NCBI GenBank assembly: GCA_026397715.1
Contig: JAPLUN010000656.1
Location: 1-33,769, forward strand
DNA length: 33,769 nt
Source: Verrucomicrobiota bacterium
Lineage (GTDB): Bacteria; Verrucomicrobiota; Verrucomicrobiia; Verrucomicrobiales; Verrucomicrobiaceae
Reading direction: 5' to 3'
The notes beneath the pieces are model-generated. The model searched no databases. It saw only the letters and a program-made list of their open reading frames with translations, and was not told the origin of the DNA. Every line of letters begins with the position of its first letter. Position 1 is the first letter of the stretch. The position numbers and the translations under genes were made by a program. Below are positions 7,396 to 14,648 of this stretch, in pieces.

Positions 7396-8028
7396 TCAGG
7401 TGCCGAAATAGCGGTCTCCGGCATCGCCGAGGCCGGGGACGATGTAGCACTTGTCGTTCAGGCCGGAATCAATGGCGGCGGTGACGATGGCCACATCGGG
7501 ATGAGCACGCTGCATGGCGGCCAGTCCTTCAGGGCAGCTCACCACGCAGATCATGGTGATGCGCATGGCTCCGGCCTCCTTGAGCTGGCGTGCGGCCTCG
7601 CAGGCGCTGCCACCTGTGGCAAGCATGGGGTCCAGGAGGAACACATCTGCGGTAGAAAGGCTGGCGGGCAGATTCGCATAGTAGGCATGCGGCAGGGCGG
7701 TTTCCTCATTTCGCCTGATGCCCACATGGGCGACGACGGCGTCAGGCACGAGCGGCAGGATACCATCCAGCAAACCCAGGCCGGCGCGCAGGATGGGCAC
7801 GCAGACAAGCGGGCGTGCGAGCTGTGCGCCCACGGTTTGCTTCAGCGGTGTCTGCACTTCAATTTCGCGCACTGGGAGCTCGCGGGTGGCTTCGAGGAAG
7901 AGAAGGCGCGCGAGGTGGTTCAGATGCCGCCGAAACTCATGCGATGGCGTGTCGACAGCACGGATGGCGGCGAGATGGCACTGTGCCAAAGGATGCTGAA
8001 CGACGACAACGGGCTGCATGCCGGGCAT
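7396..8028 (-). CDS. upp: Uracil phosphoribosyltransferase
   Basis: 210 residues from ATG 8028 (ATG 8019 is the other in-frame choice); E. coli Upp has 208. It converts uracil and PRPP to UMP in pyrimidine salvage. The PRPP-binding motif appears as DPMLATGGSA, the mid-region has PILRAGLGLLDG and RNEETALPHAYY, and the C-terminus GLGDAGDRYFGT is the uracil-binding tail of the family. The open frame continues upstream to 8295, but that extension has no family similarity and overlaps the divergent lipoprotein gene, so it is left out. The gene is divergent from the lipoprotein gene at 8097 with 68 bases between them. Confidence 0.96.
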   Translation of the reverse strand: MPGMQPVVVVQHPLAQCHLAAIRAVDTPSHEFRRHLNHLARLLFLEATRELPVREIEVQTPLKQTVGAQLARPLVCVPILRAGLGLLDGILPLVPDAVVAHVGIRRNEETALPHAYYANLPASLSTADVFLLDPMLATGGSACEAARQLKEAGAMRITMICVVSCPEGLAAMQRAHPDVAIVTAAIDSGLNDKCYIVPGLGDAGDRYFGT

Positions 8029-8096
8029 TCTGCCGCATTTGCCCGTGCTGGCAAAGTTTTCCACCACCGGGTTGACGGTCATGCTACCCTGCAGGC

Positions 8097-8585
8097 ATGA
8101 AAACACGATTCTGTGTGCCTGCGCTGCTCGCTCTTTCCCTGGTCGCTTGTGACAGCGTACCGAGAGGAGACGGTTCGAGTTATTATTACCCGTCGGCCAA
8201 CCTCCCGGAGGCCGCTTCGCGCAGCAGCCCCAGCCAGAGCATCGCCAGCATGGCGGGCAGCCGCGGAGCTCCCGTGCCGCGGGGTGGGTATGCACCGGGT
8301 TCCGGACCGACGGCGATGCCGCAAGGGAACCAGTTCATGTACCATCAGAATGTGTCAGGCCCCTTTGGCAGCCGCAGTTCGAGCGGTGTCATCAATGCTT
8401 ACGGCGGGGTGCAGAGCTATCAGACCATTGGCAATATGCCGGTCTATCCCGGAATGGCGGTTCCGTACAACAACCAGCGCTACAACGGCAGGATGCCAAC
8501 GCAGCCGGTGTACGTGCCCGGTGTCGGCGGTGCTCAGGGCTATTACATGAACCCGAGCACCGGGGCGCGGGTGCCGGGGCCGTGA
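8097..8585 (+). CDS. Low-complexity lipoprotein
   Basis: 162 residues. The N-terminus is a lipoprotein signal: KTR, a hydrophobic run, then the lipobox LVAC with the modified cysteine at residue 19. The mature part is rich in Gly, Ser, Pro, Tyr, Asn and Gln (SSYYYPSANLPE, SGPFGSRSSSGV, YNNQRYNGRMPTQPVYVPG) and is probably disordered or extended. No domain is recognised. It is expected to be anchored in the outer or inner membrane. Eleven bases separate it from the next gene, so the two may be co-transcribed. No strong ribosome site was seen. Confidence 0.7.
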   Translation: MKTRFCVPALLALSLVACDSVPRGDGSSYYYPSANLPEAASRSSPSQSIASMAGSRGAPVPRGGYAPGSGPTAMPQGNQFMYHQNVSGPFGSRSSSGVINAYGGVQSYQTIGNMPVYPGMAVPYNNQRYNGRMPTQPVYVPGVGGAQGYYMNPSTGARVPGP

Positions 8586-8596
8586 AAAGATAAGCT

Positions 8597-9151
8597 ATGA
8601 AACTTTCAGTCATCCATGTGGGTGTAGGATCCAGAGGAATGTGGTTCATTTGGGTGCTGGGCCTGTACACGCTCTTTTCGCTCCAACTAAATGCTGCGAA
8701 GCAAGCGACAGTTAACCGCACCGCCGAAGCCTTGGCCGGCGTGGTTGCAGATGAAAAAGCCCTTCCGGCGGCTCGATTGGATGCGCTGAAGGCATTGTTC
8801 AGCAAGCACTTCAAGCCACAGGGGACGCTGGCAGAAACCGCCGACTTTTTCAAGTATTGCCGCTGGATCAAGAAAGGAGACTGGGAGGTCCTTTATGCTT
8901 TTGCTGGCTCGTGGCCATTTGAGGATACAGATATTTTTTCCGCAACACCTGAGAGGACCCAACTGGTGGCAGTTCGCATGAATCCCTCAGGCTTAAATTT
9001 TCCGAATGGGGTTTGGCTGGGTTTCCCTCGGGGCGAAAAGATTACCGAGCCAGAGATCGAGATGATCTTGTCCGGAAAATGTCCAGAGCGATTGGCAAAG
9101 ATCCGTCTGTTGGATGGTTCTTTTGAATACCACTCGAACAATCAGGAGTGA
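8597..9151 (+). CDS. Hypothetical exported protein
   Basis: 184 residues. A hydrophobic segment at about residues 15-32 (MWFIWVLGLYTLFSLQL, then NAA) looks like a signal peptide or anchor. The following part is helical (NRTAEALAGVVADEKALPA), then a compact region with the aromatic-rich stretch WIKKGDWEVLYAFAGSWPF and the C-terminal FPRGEKITEPEIEMILSGK. I recognise no family. It follows the lipoprotein gene by 11 bases and converges on the DedA gene. ATG 8639, just before the hydrophobic run, is an alternative start. Confidence 0.6.
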   Translation: MKLSVIHVGVGSRGMWFIWVLGLYTLFSLQLNAAKQATVNRTAEALAGVVADEKALPAARLDALKALFSKHFKPQGTLAETADFFKYCRWIKKGDWEVLYAFAGSWPFEDTDIFSATPERTQLVAVRMNPSGLNFPNGVWLGFPRGEKITEPEIEMILSGKCPERLAKIRLLDGSFEYHSNNQE

Positions 9152-9167
9152 TGATGTTCAACTGCTG

Positions 9168-9821
9168 TCAGGATTTGTCAGCCTCTTTCTGTGCTCGTTT
9201 GGCCTCTGCTTTGTGTTTGAGCACTTCAAAGACGATGGGCAGCATGGAGACGACGATGATGAGAACGAAAACCAGCTTGAGGTTGTTTTTGATGATCGGG
9301 ATGCTGCCGAGGAAGTAGCCGGCGATGCTGAAGCTGAGCACCCAGACCAAGCCGCCGCCGAGGCTGTAGACCAAGAAGCGGCGGTAATCCATGCGACCAA
9401 AGCCGGCGGTGAAGGGGGCAAAGGTGCGCACGATGGGCACGAAGCGCGCGAGGATGATGGCCTTGCCGCCGTGCTTGACGAAGAAGGCCTCGGTCTTCGC
9501 GAGGTAGTCGCGCTTGAACCAGCGCTGGTTGACGATCCAGCCGCCCGCCTTGCGGCCGATCCAGTAGTTCAGGTTGTCACCGATGATGGCGGCGCACATG
9601 AGCAGCGGAATGATGAGTTCGATGCGGATGAGCCCCTGGGCGGACAAGGCGCCCACGGCAAACAGAAGCGAATCTCCTGGCAGAAAGGGCATGATCACCA
9701 GGCCGGTCTCACAGAAAATGATCGCGAACAGCAGGCCGTAAATCAGCGAACCATGATCCTGCGCGAAGGCTTGCAGGTGTTTGTCGATGTGCAGGGCGAA
9801 ATCGAGAATCTGGGAGATCAT
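9168..9821 (-). CDS. DedA-family (VTT/SNARE-associated) membrane protein
   Basis: 217 residues from ATG 9821, chosen because MISQILDF fits the usual DedA N-terminus; ATG 9869 would add 16 residues. The order of features is that of DedA proteins: an amphipathic N-terminus, a re-entrant/hydrophobic region with CETGLVIMPFLPGDSLLFAVG, GDNLNYWIGRKAG, then the signature ARFVPIVRTFAPFTAGFGRM, and two C-terminal membrane helices. Family members act in the inner membrane in lipid carrier (undecaprenyl phosphate or phosphatidylethanolamine) recycling and proton-dependent envelope homeostasis. Which lipid this one handles cannot be read from the sequence. It converges on the hypothetical gene at 8597. 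Confidence 0.92.
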   Translation of the reverse strand: MISQILDFALHIDKHLQAFAQDHGSLIYGLLFAIIFCETGLVIMPFLPGDSLLFAVGALSAQGLIRIELIIPLLMCAAIIGDNLNYWIGRKAGGWIVNQRWFKRDYLAKTEAFFVKHGGKAIILARFVPIVRTFAPFTAGFGRMDYRRFLVYSLGGGLVWVLSFSIAGYFLGSIPIIKNNLKLVFVLIIVVSMLPIVFEVLKHKAEAKRAQKEADKS

Positions 9822-9888
9822 GGACGGCGAATGTCCGGCGTCAGAGCGGTGCGGCAAACGAAAATTCATGCCGATCCCGACAGGTGCA

Positions 9889-9918
9889 CAAAAAAGCCGG
9901 GGCGTGATGCCCCGGCTT
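9889..9918 (-). terminator. Rho-independent terminator of the lipoprotein gene at 9952
   Basis: Perfect inverted repeat AAGCCGGGGC (9894-9903) / GCCCCGGCTT (9909-9918) with a 5-base loop. Read leftward it is followed by a U tract given by the A run at 9890-9895. It begins 34 bases after the stop of the minus-strand lipoprotein gene. Confidence 0.9.
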
Positions 9919-9951
9919 CGCTGGATTGATTCTGCCGATCTGTGGGGTGGC

Positions 9952-10728
9952 TTACTTCAGCTCTGCGGTGACCACTTTTTTGCCTTCGATCTTGAGGCCA
10001 TCGACGTTTTTGAATTTTTCTGCCACCTCCTCGGGGCTCAATCCGGTGTCAGCCGATTCCATGAAGCCGGTGAAGACATCCGCGTTGTCCATGATCTTGT
10101 CGAACTGGATGTCCATGTAGCTGATGGTGCCATCGTTGAGATTTGTGGCGTTGGAACTGGTGATGCCATTCGCCCCTTTGACTGCCACGGCCACGTGCAT
10201 GCCGGCAAACATGGGCTTCATCATCGCCATCTGCGATTTCATCATGGCGATTTGTTCCGGGGTCTTCTTCGGCTTGGCAGCATCGCCGCCTTTCTTTTTA
10301 TCTGAGTCCGGATTGGTGATGGTAAGGGTGGAGCCGCTGAGCGCGAAGGTCATCGGCTGCGTGGTGGAAGGCTTGCCTTCCTGCTCTGGCTCAAACGGCG
10401 CGTATTTCAGCTTGGAGATATCAGCGACGGCGAAGACCACTTTCACACCGCTTTTGCCATCGGGTGTCTTCACTTCTTCATGGGATTTGACGGTGACGCC
10501 CTCGCCGAGTTTCTTCGCGCGTTCCGCGGCCTTCTCCTTGTCCATGACGAGGCCCTTGAGCTGATCACCCTGGCCGCCCTGCATCATGGCAGCCAGCTGA
10601 GCACCCAAGAGAACACTCTCCTCGATGGTGGCCGTGCCGTCTTTGCTGACGATCACGGTGGATTTGATTTCAATGCAGGAGGCCAGCACAAAAGCGACCG
10701 CCGCGAGGAGGAGGGATGAGATTTTCAT
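9952..10728 (-). CDS. Lipoprotein of unknown function
   Basis: 258 residues. The N-terminus MKISSLLLAAVAFVLASC is a lipoprotein signal with the lipobox LASC and Cys at residue 18. The following strand-rich stretch (IEIKSTVIVSKDGTATIEES) looks like a beta-sandwich start of the type seen in proteins that sum a quadratic or test statistic, but I cannot name a family. The middle has a lysine-rich, low-complexity segment (DKKKGGDAAKPKKTPEQ) and a methionine-rich helix. The end contains ISYMDIQFDKIMDN and LSPEEVAEKFKNVDGL. It is a single gene with its own terminator and is divergent from the CII-like gene. Confidence 0.7.
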   Translation of the reverse strand: MKISSLLLAAVAFVLASCIEIKSTVIVSKDGTATIEESVLLGAQLAAMMQGGQGDQLKGLVMDKEKAAERAKKLGEGVTVKSHEEVKTPDGKSGVKVVFAVADISKLKYAPFEPEQEGKPSTTQPMTFALSGSTLTITNPDSDKKKGGDAAKPKKTPEQIAMMKSQMAMMKPMFAGMHVAVAVKGANGITSSNATNLNDGTISYMDIQFDKIMDNADVFTGFMESADTGLSPEEVAEKFKNVDGLKIEGKKVVTAELK

Positions 10729-10808
10729 GAGATTGGCAGATTAGGCGTGTGGAATTTTCTTCTACAAGCGCAAAGAGTGAGGAGGCGTGACATTTACCAT
10801 GGCAGAAC

Positions 10809-10827
10809 GGCAAGGATGATGCTTGCC
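10809..10827. promoter_or_regulatory. Inverted repeat upstream of the CII-like regulator
   Basis: GGCAAG (10809-10814) and CTTGCC (10822-10827) form a perfect 6-base dyad with a 7-base spacer, 30 bases before the start of the helix-turn-helix gene and in the space shared with the divergent lipoprotein gene. Its position suits an autoregulatory operator. There is no direct evidence of binding. Confidence 0.35.
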
Positions 10828-10857
10828 AAATGGGCTACTTTCTGAAACAAGTCAGGC

Positions 10858-11343
10858 ATGGACTCCCATGAAGTGATCAGCAAGGCCGTCGAGCAAACCA
10901 GCTTCAAAGAGGTGGCGGCGCAGATGGGCGTCTCCCTCTCGCTTGCCTACAAGTGGTCCCAGCCGGACGAGCAGCAGGGCAGCGGCACCTCCAATCCGCT
11001 GGATCGCGTGCGCCAGCTGTTTGAGATCACCAAGGATGCTCAGCTCATCCAGTGGCTTTGCCACAAGGCGAACGGGGTCTTTGTGCAGAATCCCACCAGC
11101 GGAGGTCCGCGTGGCATGGAGCTGATGCCTGCCACGCAGGAAATCGTCCAGCAGTTTGCCGATCTCCTCACGGCCATCAGCAAGGCGGCCTCTGACAACC
11201 GCATCAACAAGGAAGAGGCGGAACACATCCGCGGAGTGTGGGATGAGCTGAAACGTTTCACCGAAGGCTTCGTCCGCCTGTGTGAGAAGGGCGACTTTGC
11301 CCACCTTGCGGACGAGATCAAAACGCATCAGGGGCACAAATAA
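10858..11343 (+). CDS. Phage CII-like (Phage_CP76-type) helix-turn-helix regulator
   Basis: 161 residues. The N-terminal half carries a helix-turn-helix: FKEVAAQMGVSLSLAYKW (about residues 16-33), followed by NPLDRVRQLFEITKDAQLIQWLC and then ANGVFVQNP, an arrangement I recognise from the CII/CP76 regulatory protein family. The C-terminal part is helical and charged (QEIVQQFADLLTAISKAA, KEEAEHIRGVWDELK) and probably mediates oligomerisation. It is likely a DNA-binding regulator. No other phage gene is near, so it reads as a chromosomal, domesticated family member. The cupin gene starts 21 bases downstream and may be co-transcribed. Confidence 0.75.
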   Translation: MDSHEVISKAVEQTSFKEVAAQMGVSLSLAYKWSQPDEQQGSGTSNPLDRVRQLFEITKDAQLIQWLCHKANGVFVQNPTSGGPRGMELMPATQEIVQQFADLLTAISKAASDNRINKEEAEHIRGVWDELKRFTEGFVRLCEKGDFAHLADEIKTHQGHK

Positions 11344-11364
11344 CGAACCTAATTGCTGGAAGCC

Positions 11365-11733
11365 ATGGCCACCACCGGTCCGCTGCTGATCCGCCACGAA
11401 GGCCACACGCCACGCGAGCGCAGCACCTGCGGCTGGCGGGATCGTTTGATAAGCCGTGAGGATGCGGGCCTGTCTCCTGCTGCCTGGGCGCATGCGGTGG
11501 ACATCGACGGCGCGAAGCTCCATTACCACAAACGCTCCACGGAACTCTACTACGTCCTCGATGGCGGTGGCACTGTGGTGCTGGACGGCATCGAACAGCC
11601 TGTGAGTCAGGGTTCGCTAGTGCACATCCCGCCCGGCGTCGTGCATGGTGCGCGTGGGAAGATGCGCGTCCTCGTCGTGGGCATCCCGGACATCGCGGAA
11701 GATGATTATTTCGAGGTGGAGGAGCCGGACTAA
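11365..11733 (+). CDS. Small cupin-domain protein
   Basis: 122 residues from ATG 11365, with TGGAAG just upstream acting as a weak ribosome site. A TTG at 11353 is less likely. It is a single-domain cupin: motif 1 appears as LHYHKRSTELYYVLDGGG and motif 2 as GSLVHIPPGVVHGA. The two histidines of motif 1, the glutamate (TELYYVL) and the histidine of motif 2 (VVHGA) form the usual metal site. The closest known shapes are mannose-6-phosphate-isomerase-like or sugar-binding cupins. Enzymatic or binding function cannot be decided. It is cytoplasmic, with an acidic C-terminus (EDDYFEVEEPD). Confidence 0.82.
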   Translation: MATTGPLLIRHEGHTPRERSTCGWRDRLISREDAGLSPAAWAHAVDIDGAKLHYHKRSTELYYVLDGGGTVVLDGIEQPVSQGSLVHIPPGVVHGARGKMRVLVVGIPDIAEDDYFEVEEPD

Positions 11734-11801
11734 AATTAATAAAACGTACGCGCAGTCAGAGGGACTGGGCCGATTGGTATGGAAACCGCTCCTTTTTTGC
11801 C

Positions 11802-11963
11802 ATGGCATTGCTTCTCCTTTTTGTCGCCCGGCTTTGCCTCACGTCGCCCATGCAGCTTAGCATGCAACTCAGCGACGACGATTGGATGGCTTTATATGCC
11901 GTCCTTTCCATTTCGGTTGCCCTACTGATCAGTCACAAGGTTCACATGCTGACCGGGCGCTGA
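11802..11963 (+). CDS. Possible 53-residue membrane miniprotein
   Basis: An ATG-started frame of 53 codons (MALLLLFVARLCL at the start, then SDDDWMALYAVLSISVALLISHKV) with one or two hydrophobic segments. In-frame ATGs at 11850 and 11862 would give a shorter single-membrane-helix peptide. There is no ribosome site and no family that I know. It could equally be chance, since short hydrophobic frames are common. Confidence 0.25.
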   Translation: MALLLLFVARLCLTSPMQLSMQLSDDDWMALYAVLSISVALLISHKVHMLTGR

Positions 11964-12169
11964 ATCACGCCCTTTGGCGGAGGCTGGAGTGTTGTTTTCC
12001 AAGGGGGGCGTCACAATGATTTGAAAATCAATGTGATGAGAGGGGGCGGGAGAAATCGTGAACCGTCTCTAGGAGCGCAAATAATAAAGAATAGGCGTAT
12101 ACTGCTAAAGAAATGGAGTGGAAAGACTCGGGAATCGATAAAATTAATTGGACCAATTTGCATTTGTTA

Positions 12170-12190
12170 TGTTTATTATAATCATAAACA
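12170..12190 (+). promoter_or_regulatory. TATAAT box framed by an inverted repeat, upstream of the carrier-protein operon
   Basis: A perfect TATAAT at 12177-12182 is flanked symmetrically by TGTTTAT (12170-12176) and ATAAACA (12184-12190), an exact 7-base dyad with a 7-base spacer. A repressor bound there would cover the -10 box. No good -35 lies 16-18 bases upstream (the nearest candidates, TTGGAC at 12148 and TTGCAT at 12158, are spaced 23 and 13). The promoter may therefore need an activator, or the TATAAT may be chance in AT-rich DNA. The dyad ends 18 bases before ATG 12209. Confidence 0.45.
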
Positions 12191-12208
12191 TTTAGTCTAT
12201 TTATCATT

Positions 12209-12463
12209 ATGAGCGAGAACGAACGCAACACTCTGGTGCCTGACATCCGTGAAGTCCTTTCCCAGCATGGTCGGTTCCCCGTGGAGAATCTGACTGAGGC
12301 TGATGACCTTTATAATGCCGGCCTGACGTCTTTGGCGACGGTGGCGGTGATGCTGGCGCTGGAAGACAAGTTCAATGTCGAGTTTCCCGACAATCTGATC
12401 GGTCGCCGCACTTTCAAGAGCATCGAATCCATCGCGGAGGCGATCACGAAGCTCGCGGCCTAG
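12209..12463 (+). CDS. Acyl/aminoacyl carrier protein (4'-phosphopantetheine carrier)
   Basis: 84 residues with the four-helix carrier-protein pattern. The phosphopantetheine site is Ser41 in NAGLTSLATVAVMLALEDKF, where the usual DSL is replaced by TSL, as I recall for the carrier proteins that pair with aaRS-like ligases. Helix III follows FPDNLIGRRTFKSIESIAEAI. After modification by a phosphopantetheinyl transferase (none in this window), the thiol would carry an aminoacyl or acyl group. It is the first gene of the operon, with the dehydrogenase-like gene 64 bases downstream and the matching ligase after that. Its divergence from housekeeping AcpP (TSL site, basic LIGRRTFK) argues against a role in fatty acid synthesis. 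No Shine-Dalgarno site is seen before ATG 12209. Confidence 0.9.
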   Translation: MSENERNTLVPDIREVLSQHGRFPVENLTEADDLYNAGLTSLATVAVMLALEDKFNVEFPDNLIGRRTFKSIESIAEAITKLAA

Positions 12464-12527
12464 GCCCGAGCGGTGATGTGCCCCAGTTGTTCAAGCCCGT
12501 ACGAATCCCCACCCCCAATCCAATCCT

Positions 12528-13709
12528 GTGAGCACTCTTTGCAGCACCGAAGTCGATTTTGACGAACTTTTGAAGGAGGTGCATGCGCTGGGCAAATCGG
12601 TGCTTCGTGTTCATGCGGCGGATGTGGACAAGCAGGCGCGCTTTCCGAGCGAGTCGATCGATGCCATGCGCGAGGCGCGTCTGATGAGCGCGTATGTTCC
12701 TGAAGAGTATGGCGGCATGGGGTTGAACCTCGTGCAGGTCGCGAAGATCTGCGAAACTCTGGGTCAGTACTGCGGCTCATCGGCCATGATTTATGCGATG
12801 CACAAGATTCAGGTGGCCTGCCTCGTGCATCATGCCCAGACGTCGGAATTTTTCTGCGACTACCTGCGGCAGTTGGTGGAGGACCAGCGCCTGATGGCCT
12901 CTGCGACGACGGAGATCGGAACGGGTGGAGACCTGCGCTCCAGCATCTGTGCGGTGGAAGTCTCGGGGGATCAGTTCAAACTCACGAAGAAGGCCCCGGT
13001 CATTTCCTATGGTGACTTCGCAGACGAGATTCTGGTGACTTGCCGCAGTGCATCGAACGCGCCGGCGAATGAGCAGGTGCACGTCATGGTGCGCAAAGGA
13101 GAGTACACCGCGGTGCCGCTTTCGACCTGGGACACCATGGGTTTCCGCGGAACCTGCAGCTCGGGCTTTGAGCTGACAGCCACAGGCAACGCGGAGCAGA
13201 TCATTCCGCAGCCTTTCAATGAGATTCTAGGGCAGACGATGCACCCCTACTCGCACATCGTGTGGGGCGCGCTTTGGTCGGGCATTGCGATGGATGCAGT
13301 GAACCAGGCCCGTGCCTTCGTGCGTGCTGAAGCGCGCAAGACGCCCGGTGAAACACCCATCTCGGCCATCCGCCTCGGCGAGGTCGATCAGGTGCTGCAA
13401 GTGATGAGAAACAATGTGACGGCCATGGCCCGTGAGTACGACGAACTGCGCAGCCGCGACTGCCCGGGAGTGTTTGAAGAGTTTGGCTTCTCCATCCGCA
13501 CGAACAATCTGAAGCTGTCCACCTCGCAGCAGTTCGTGGACATCGTCGGCCGCGCGATGCTGATCTGCGGCATCTCGGGTTATCGCAACGATTCCAAATT
13601 CAGCATCGCCCGCCATCTGCGTGATGCCTATGGCGCGGCACTGATGGTCAACAACGACCGCATTTTGAAACTGAACGCCACGATGCTGATGGTTCACAAG
13701 GAAGGCTGA
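12528..13709 (+). CDS. Acyl-CoA-dehydrogenase-like flavoprotein
   Basis: 393 residues, GTG start at 12528. It has the acyl-CoA dehydrogenase fold order: N-terminal helical domain (VPEEYGGMGLNLVQVAKICETLGQ), FAD/substrate-binding strand domain (MASATTEIGTGGDLRSS, WDTMGFRGTCSSGFELT), and C-terminal helical bundle (STSQQFVDIVGRAMLICGISGY). The C-terminal RDAYGAALMVNND aligns with the classical RDA...YEGT motif, but the glutamate catalytic base of that motif is replaced (Val374). It may use another residue or carry out different chemistry. Located between the carrier protein and the amino acid:carrier-protein ligase, a carrier-bound aminoacyl thioester is a plausible substrate, by analogy with prolyl-S-carrier-protein dehydrogenases. 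That substrate is inferred. Confidence 0.88.
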   Translation: MSTLCSTEVDFDELLKEVHALGKSVLRVHAADVDKQARFPSESIDAMREARLMSAYVPEEYGGMGLNLVQVAKICETLGQYCGSSAMIYAMHKIQVACLVHHAQTSEFFCDYLRQLVEDQRLMASATTEIGTGGDLRSSICAVEVSGDQFKLTKKAPVISYGDFADEILVTCRSASNAPANEQVHVMVRKGEYTAVPLSTWDTMGFRGTCSSGFELTATGNAEQIIPQPFNEILGQTMHPYSHIVWGALWSGIAMDAVNQARAFVRAEARKTPGETPISAIRLGEVDQVLQVMRNNVTAMAREYDELRSRDCPGVFEEFGFSIRTNNLKLSTSQQFVDIVGRAMLICGISGYRNDSKFSIARHLRDAYGAALMVNNDRILKLNATMLMVHKEG

Positions 13710-13712
13710 TTT

Positions 13713-14648
13713 ATGACGTGCACCTCGACCGCAACTCTCCCCATCACCGAGGCCTATCAGGCGTTTCTCGACCAGGTCACTGAGGCCGGGCTGCTCGTGC
13801 CGCTTGGCGTGCGGGGTGTCTATGGATACAACGGTGTGTTTGAAGGCGTGCTGCAGAGCTTTGACCGCCTGATCACACGACGCGCAGCGCACTTTCAGGC
13901 GGATATTTTGCGGTTGCCCGGGGTGCTGAGCCGCGAGCACTATTTGAAGACCAGCCACATCGAAAACTTTCCGGATCTGATGGGGTCCGTGCACAGCTTC
14001 ATGGGGCGTGATCGCGAACATTTGGGGATGCTCACGAAGCGCGAGAAGGGCGAAGAATGGACCCAGGACCTCGTTCCGAGCGCCTTGATGCTGACACCCG
14101 CATGCTGCTATCCTCTGTATCCCACAGTGACTGGTACGCTGTCGAGCGAGGGCAAGACGGCGGATCTGTTCTCGCAGGTGTTCCGGCATGAGCCATCGAT
14201 CGACCCTTGCCGCCTGCAGATCTTCCGTCAGCGCGAATTCGTCCGCATTGGCACTGCCGAACAGGCGCTGGAGCATCGCAAACAATGGATCGAACTGGGC
14301 CGGGACATTCTGGCAGAGGTCGGTCTCGGCGTGGAGATCGTGGTCGCCAACGACCCATTCTTTGGGCGTGGGGGACGTGTGATGGCGGCGTCGCAGAAGG
14401 ATCAGGACTTGAAGCACGAGTTCACCTTTGCCGTGGCTTCAAATGAAAAGCCGACGGCGATCGCCTCGACCAACTGCCACATGGATTACTTCGGCAAAGC
14501 CTTCGACATCAAGCTGCCGAACGGTGAGGCAGCGCATTCAGCCTGCATTGGTTTTGGGATGGAACGCATCGCGCTGGCCTTGTTCAAGCATCACGGATTC
14601 GATCCTGACCGCTGGCCGTATGAAGTGAAAAACGCCCTGGAACTATGA
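13713..14648 (+). CDS. Amino acid:[carrier protein] ligase (class II aaRS-like)
   Basis: 311 residues. It resembles the catalytic core of atypical (methanogen-type) seryl-tRNA synthetase without a tRNA-binding domain, as in the Bradyrhizobium Bll0957 family, which activates Gly or Ala with ATP and loads it on a carrier protein thiol. Motif 2 is seen around RHEPSIDPCRLQIFRQREFV (about residues 158-177) and motif 3 as GFGMERIALALF (280-291). The expected zinc ligands are present: Cys131 (or the adjacent Cys132), Glu175 and Cys278, close to the positions I recall for Bll0957. The gene starts 3 bases after the dehydrogenase stop, and its end overlaps the DUF1839 start by 4 bases, so the products are probably made together. 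The cognate amino acid cannot be decided from sequence alone. Confidence 0.92.
   Translation: MTCTSTATLPITEAYQAFLDQVTEAGLLVPLGVRGVYGYNGVFEGVLQSFDRLITRRAAHFQADILRLPGVLSREHYLKTSHIENFPDLMGSVHSFMGRDREHLGMLTKREKGEEWTQDLVPSALMLTPACCYPLYPTVTGTLSSEGKTADLFSQVFRHEPSIDPCRLQIFRQREFVRIGTAEQALEHRKQWIELGRDILAEVGLGVEIVVANDPFFGRGGRVMAASQKDQDLKHEFTFAVASNEKPTAIASTNCHMDYFGKAFDIKLPNGEAAHSACIGFGMERIALALFKHHGFDPDRWPYEVKNALEL

Larger units (their letters stand above)
11734..12208. other. 475-base intergenic region ahead of the carrier-protein operon
   Basis: The left part (to about 12000) has ordinary composition and holds one possible small reading frame (11802-11963, listed separately). From about 12080 to 12208 the sequence turns clearly AT-rich and holds a TATAAT box inside an inverted repeat. 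This is the expected control region of the 12209-20011 operon. I found no RNA gene or terminator. Confidence 0.5.

Noticed and set aside
8029-8295. N-terminal extension of upp upstream of ATG 8028
   Set aside because: It would add about 89 residues without family similarity and would overlap the divergent lipoprotein gene. Upp proteins are about 208 residues long.
9114-9929. 271-codon plus-strand frame over the DedA gene
   Set aside because: It overlaps the DedA gene with its full family signature. The product is acidic and low-complexity.
12021-12212. 63-codon plus-strand frame before the carrier-protein gene
   Set aside because: The composition is that of the AT-rich promoter region. The product is unlike any protein, and it has no ribosome site.
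13227-14417. 396-codon minus-strand frame
   Set aside because: Antisense to the dehydrogenase-like and ligase genes, both with clear motifs. The product is His/Gln/Arg-rich and resembles no family.
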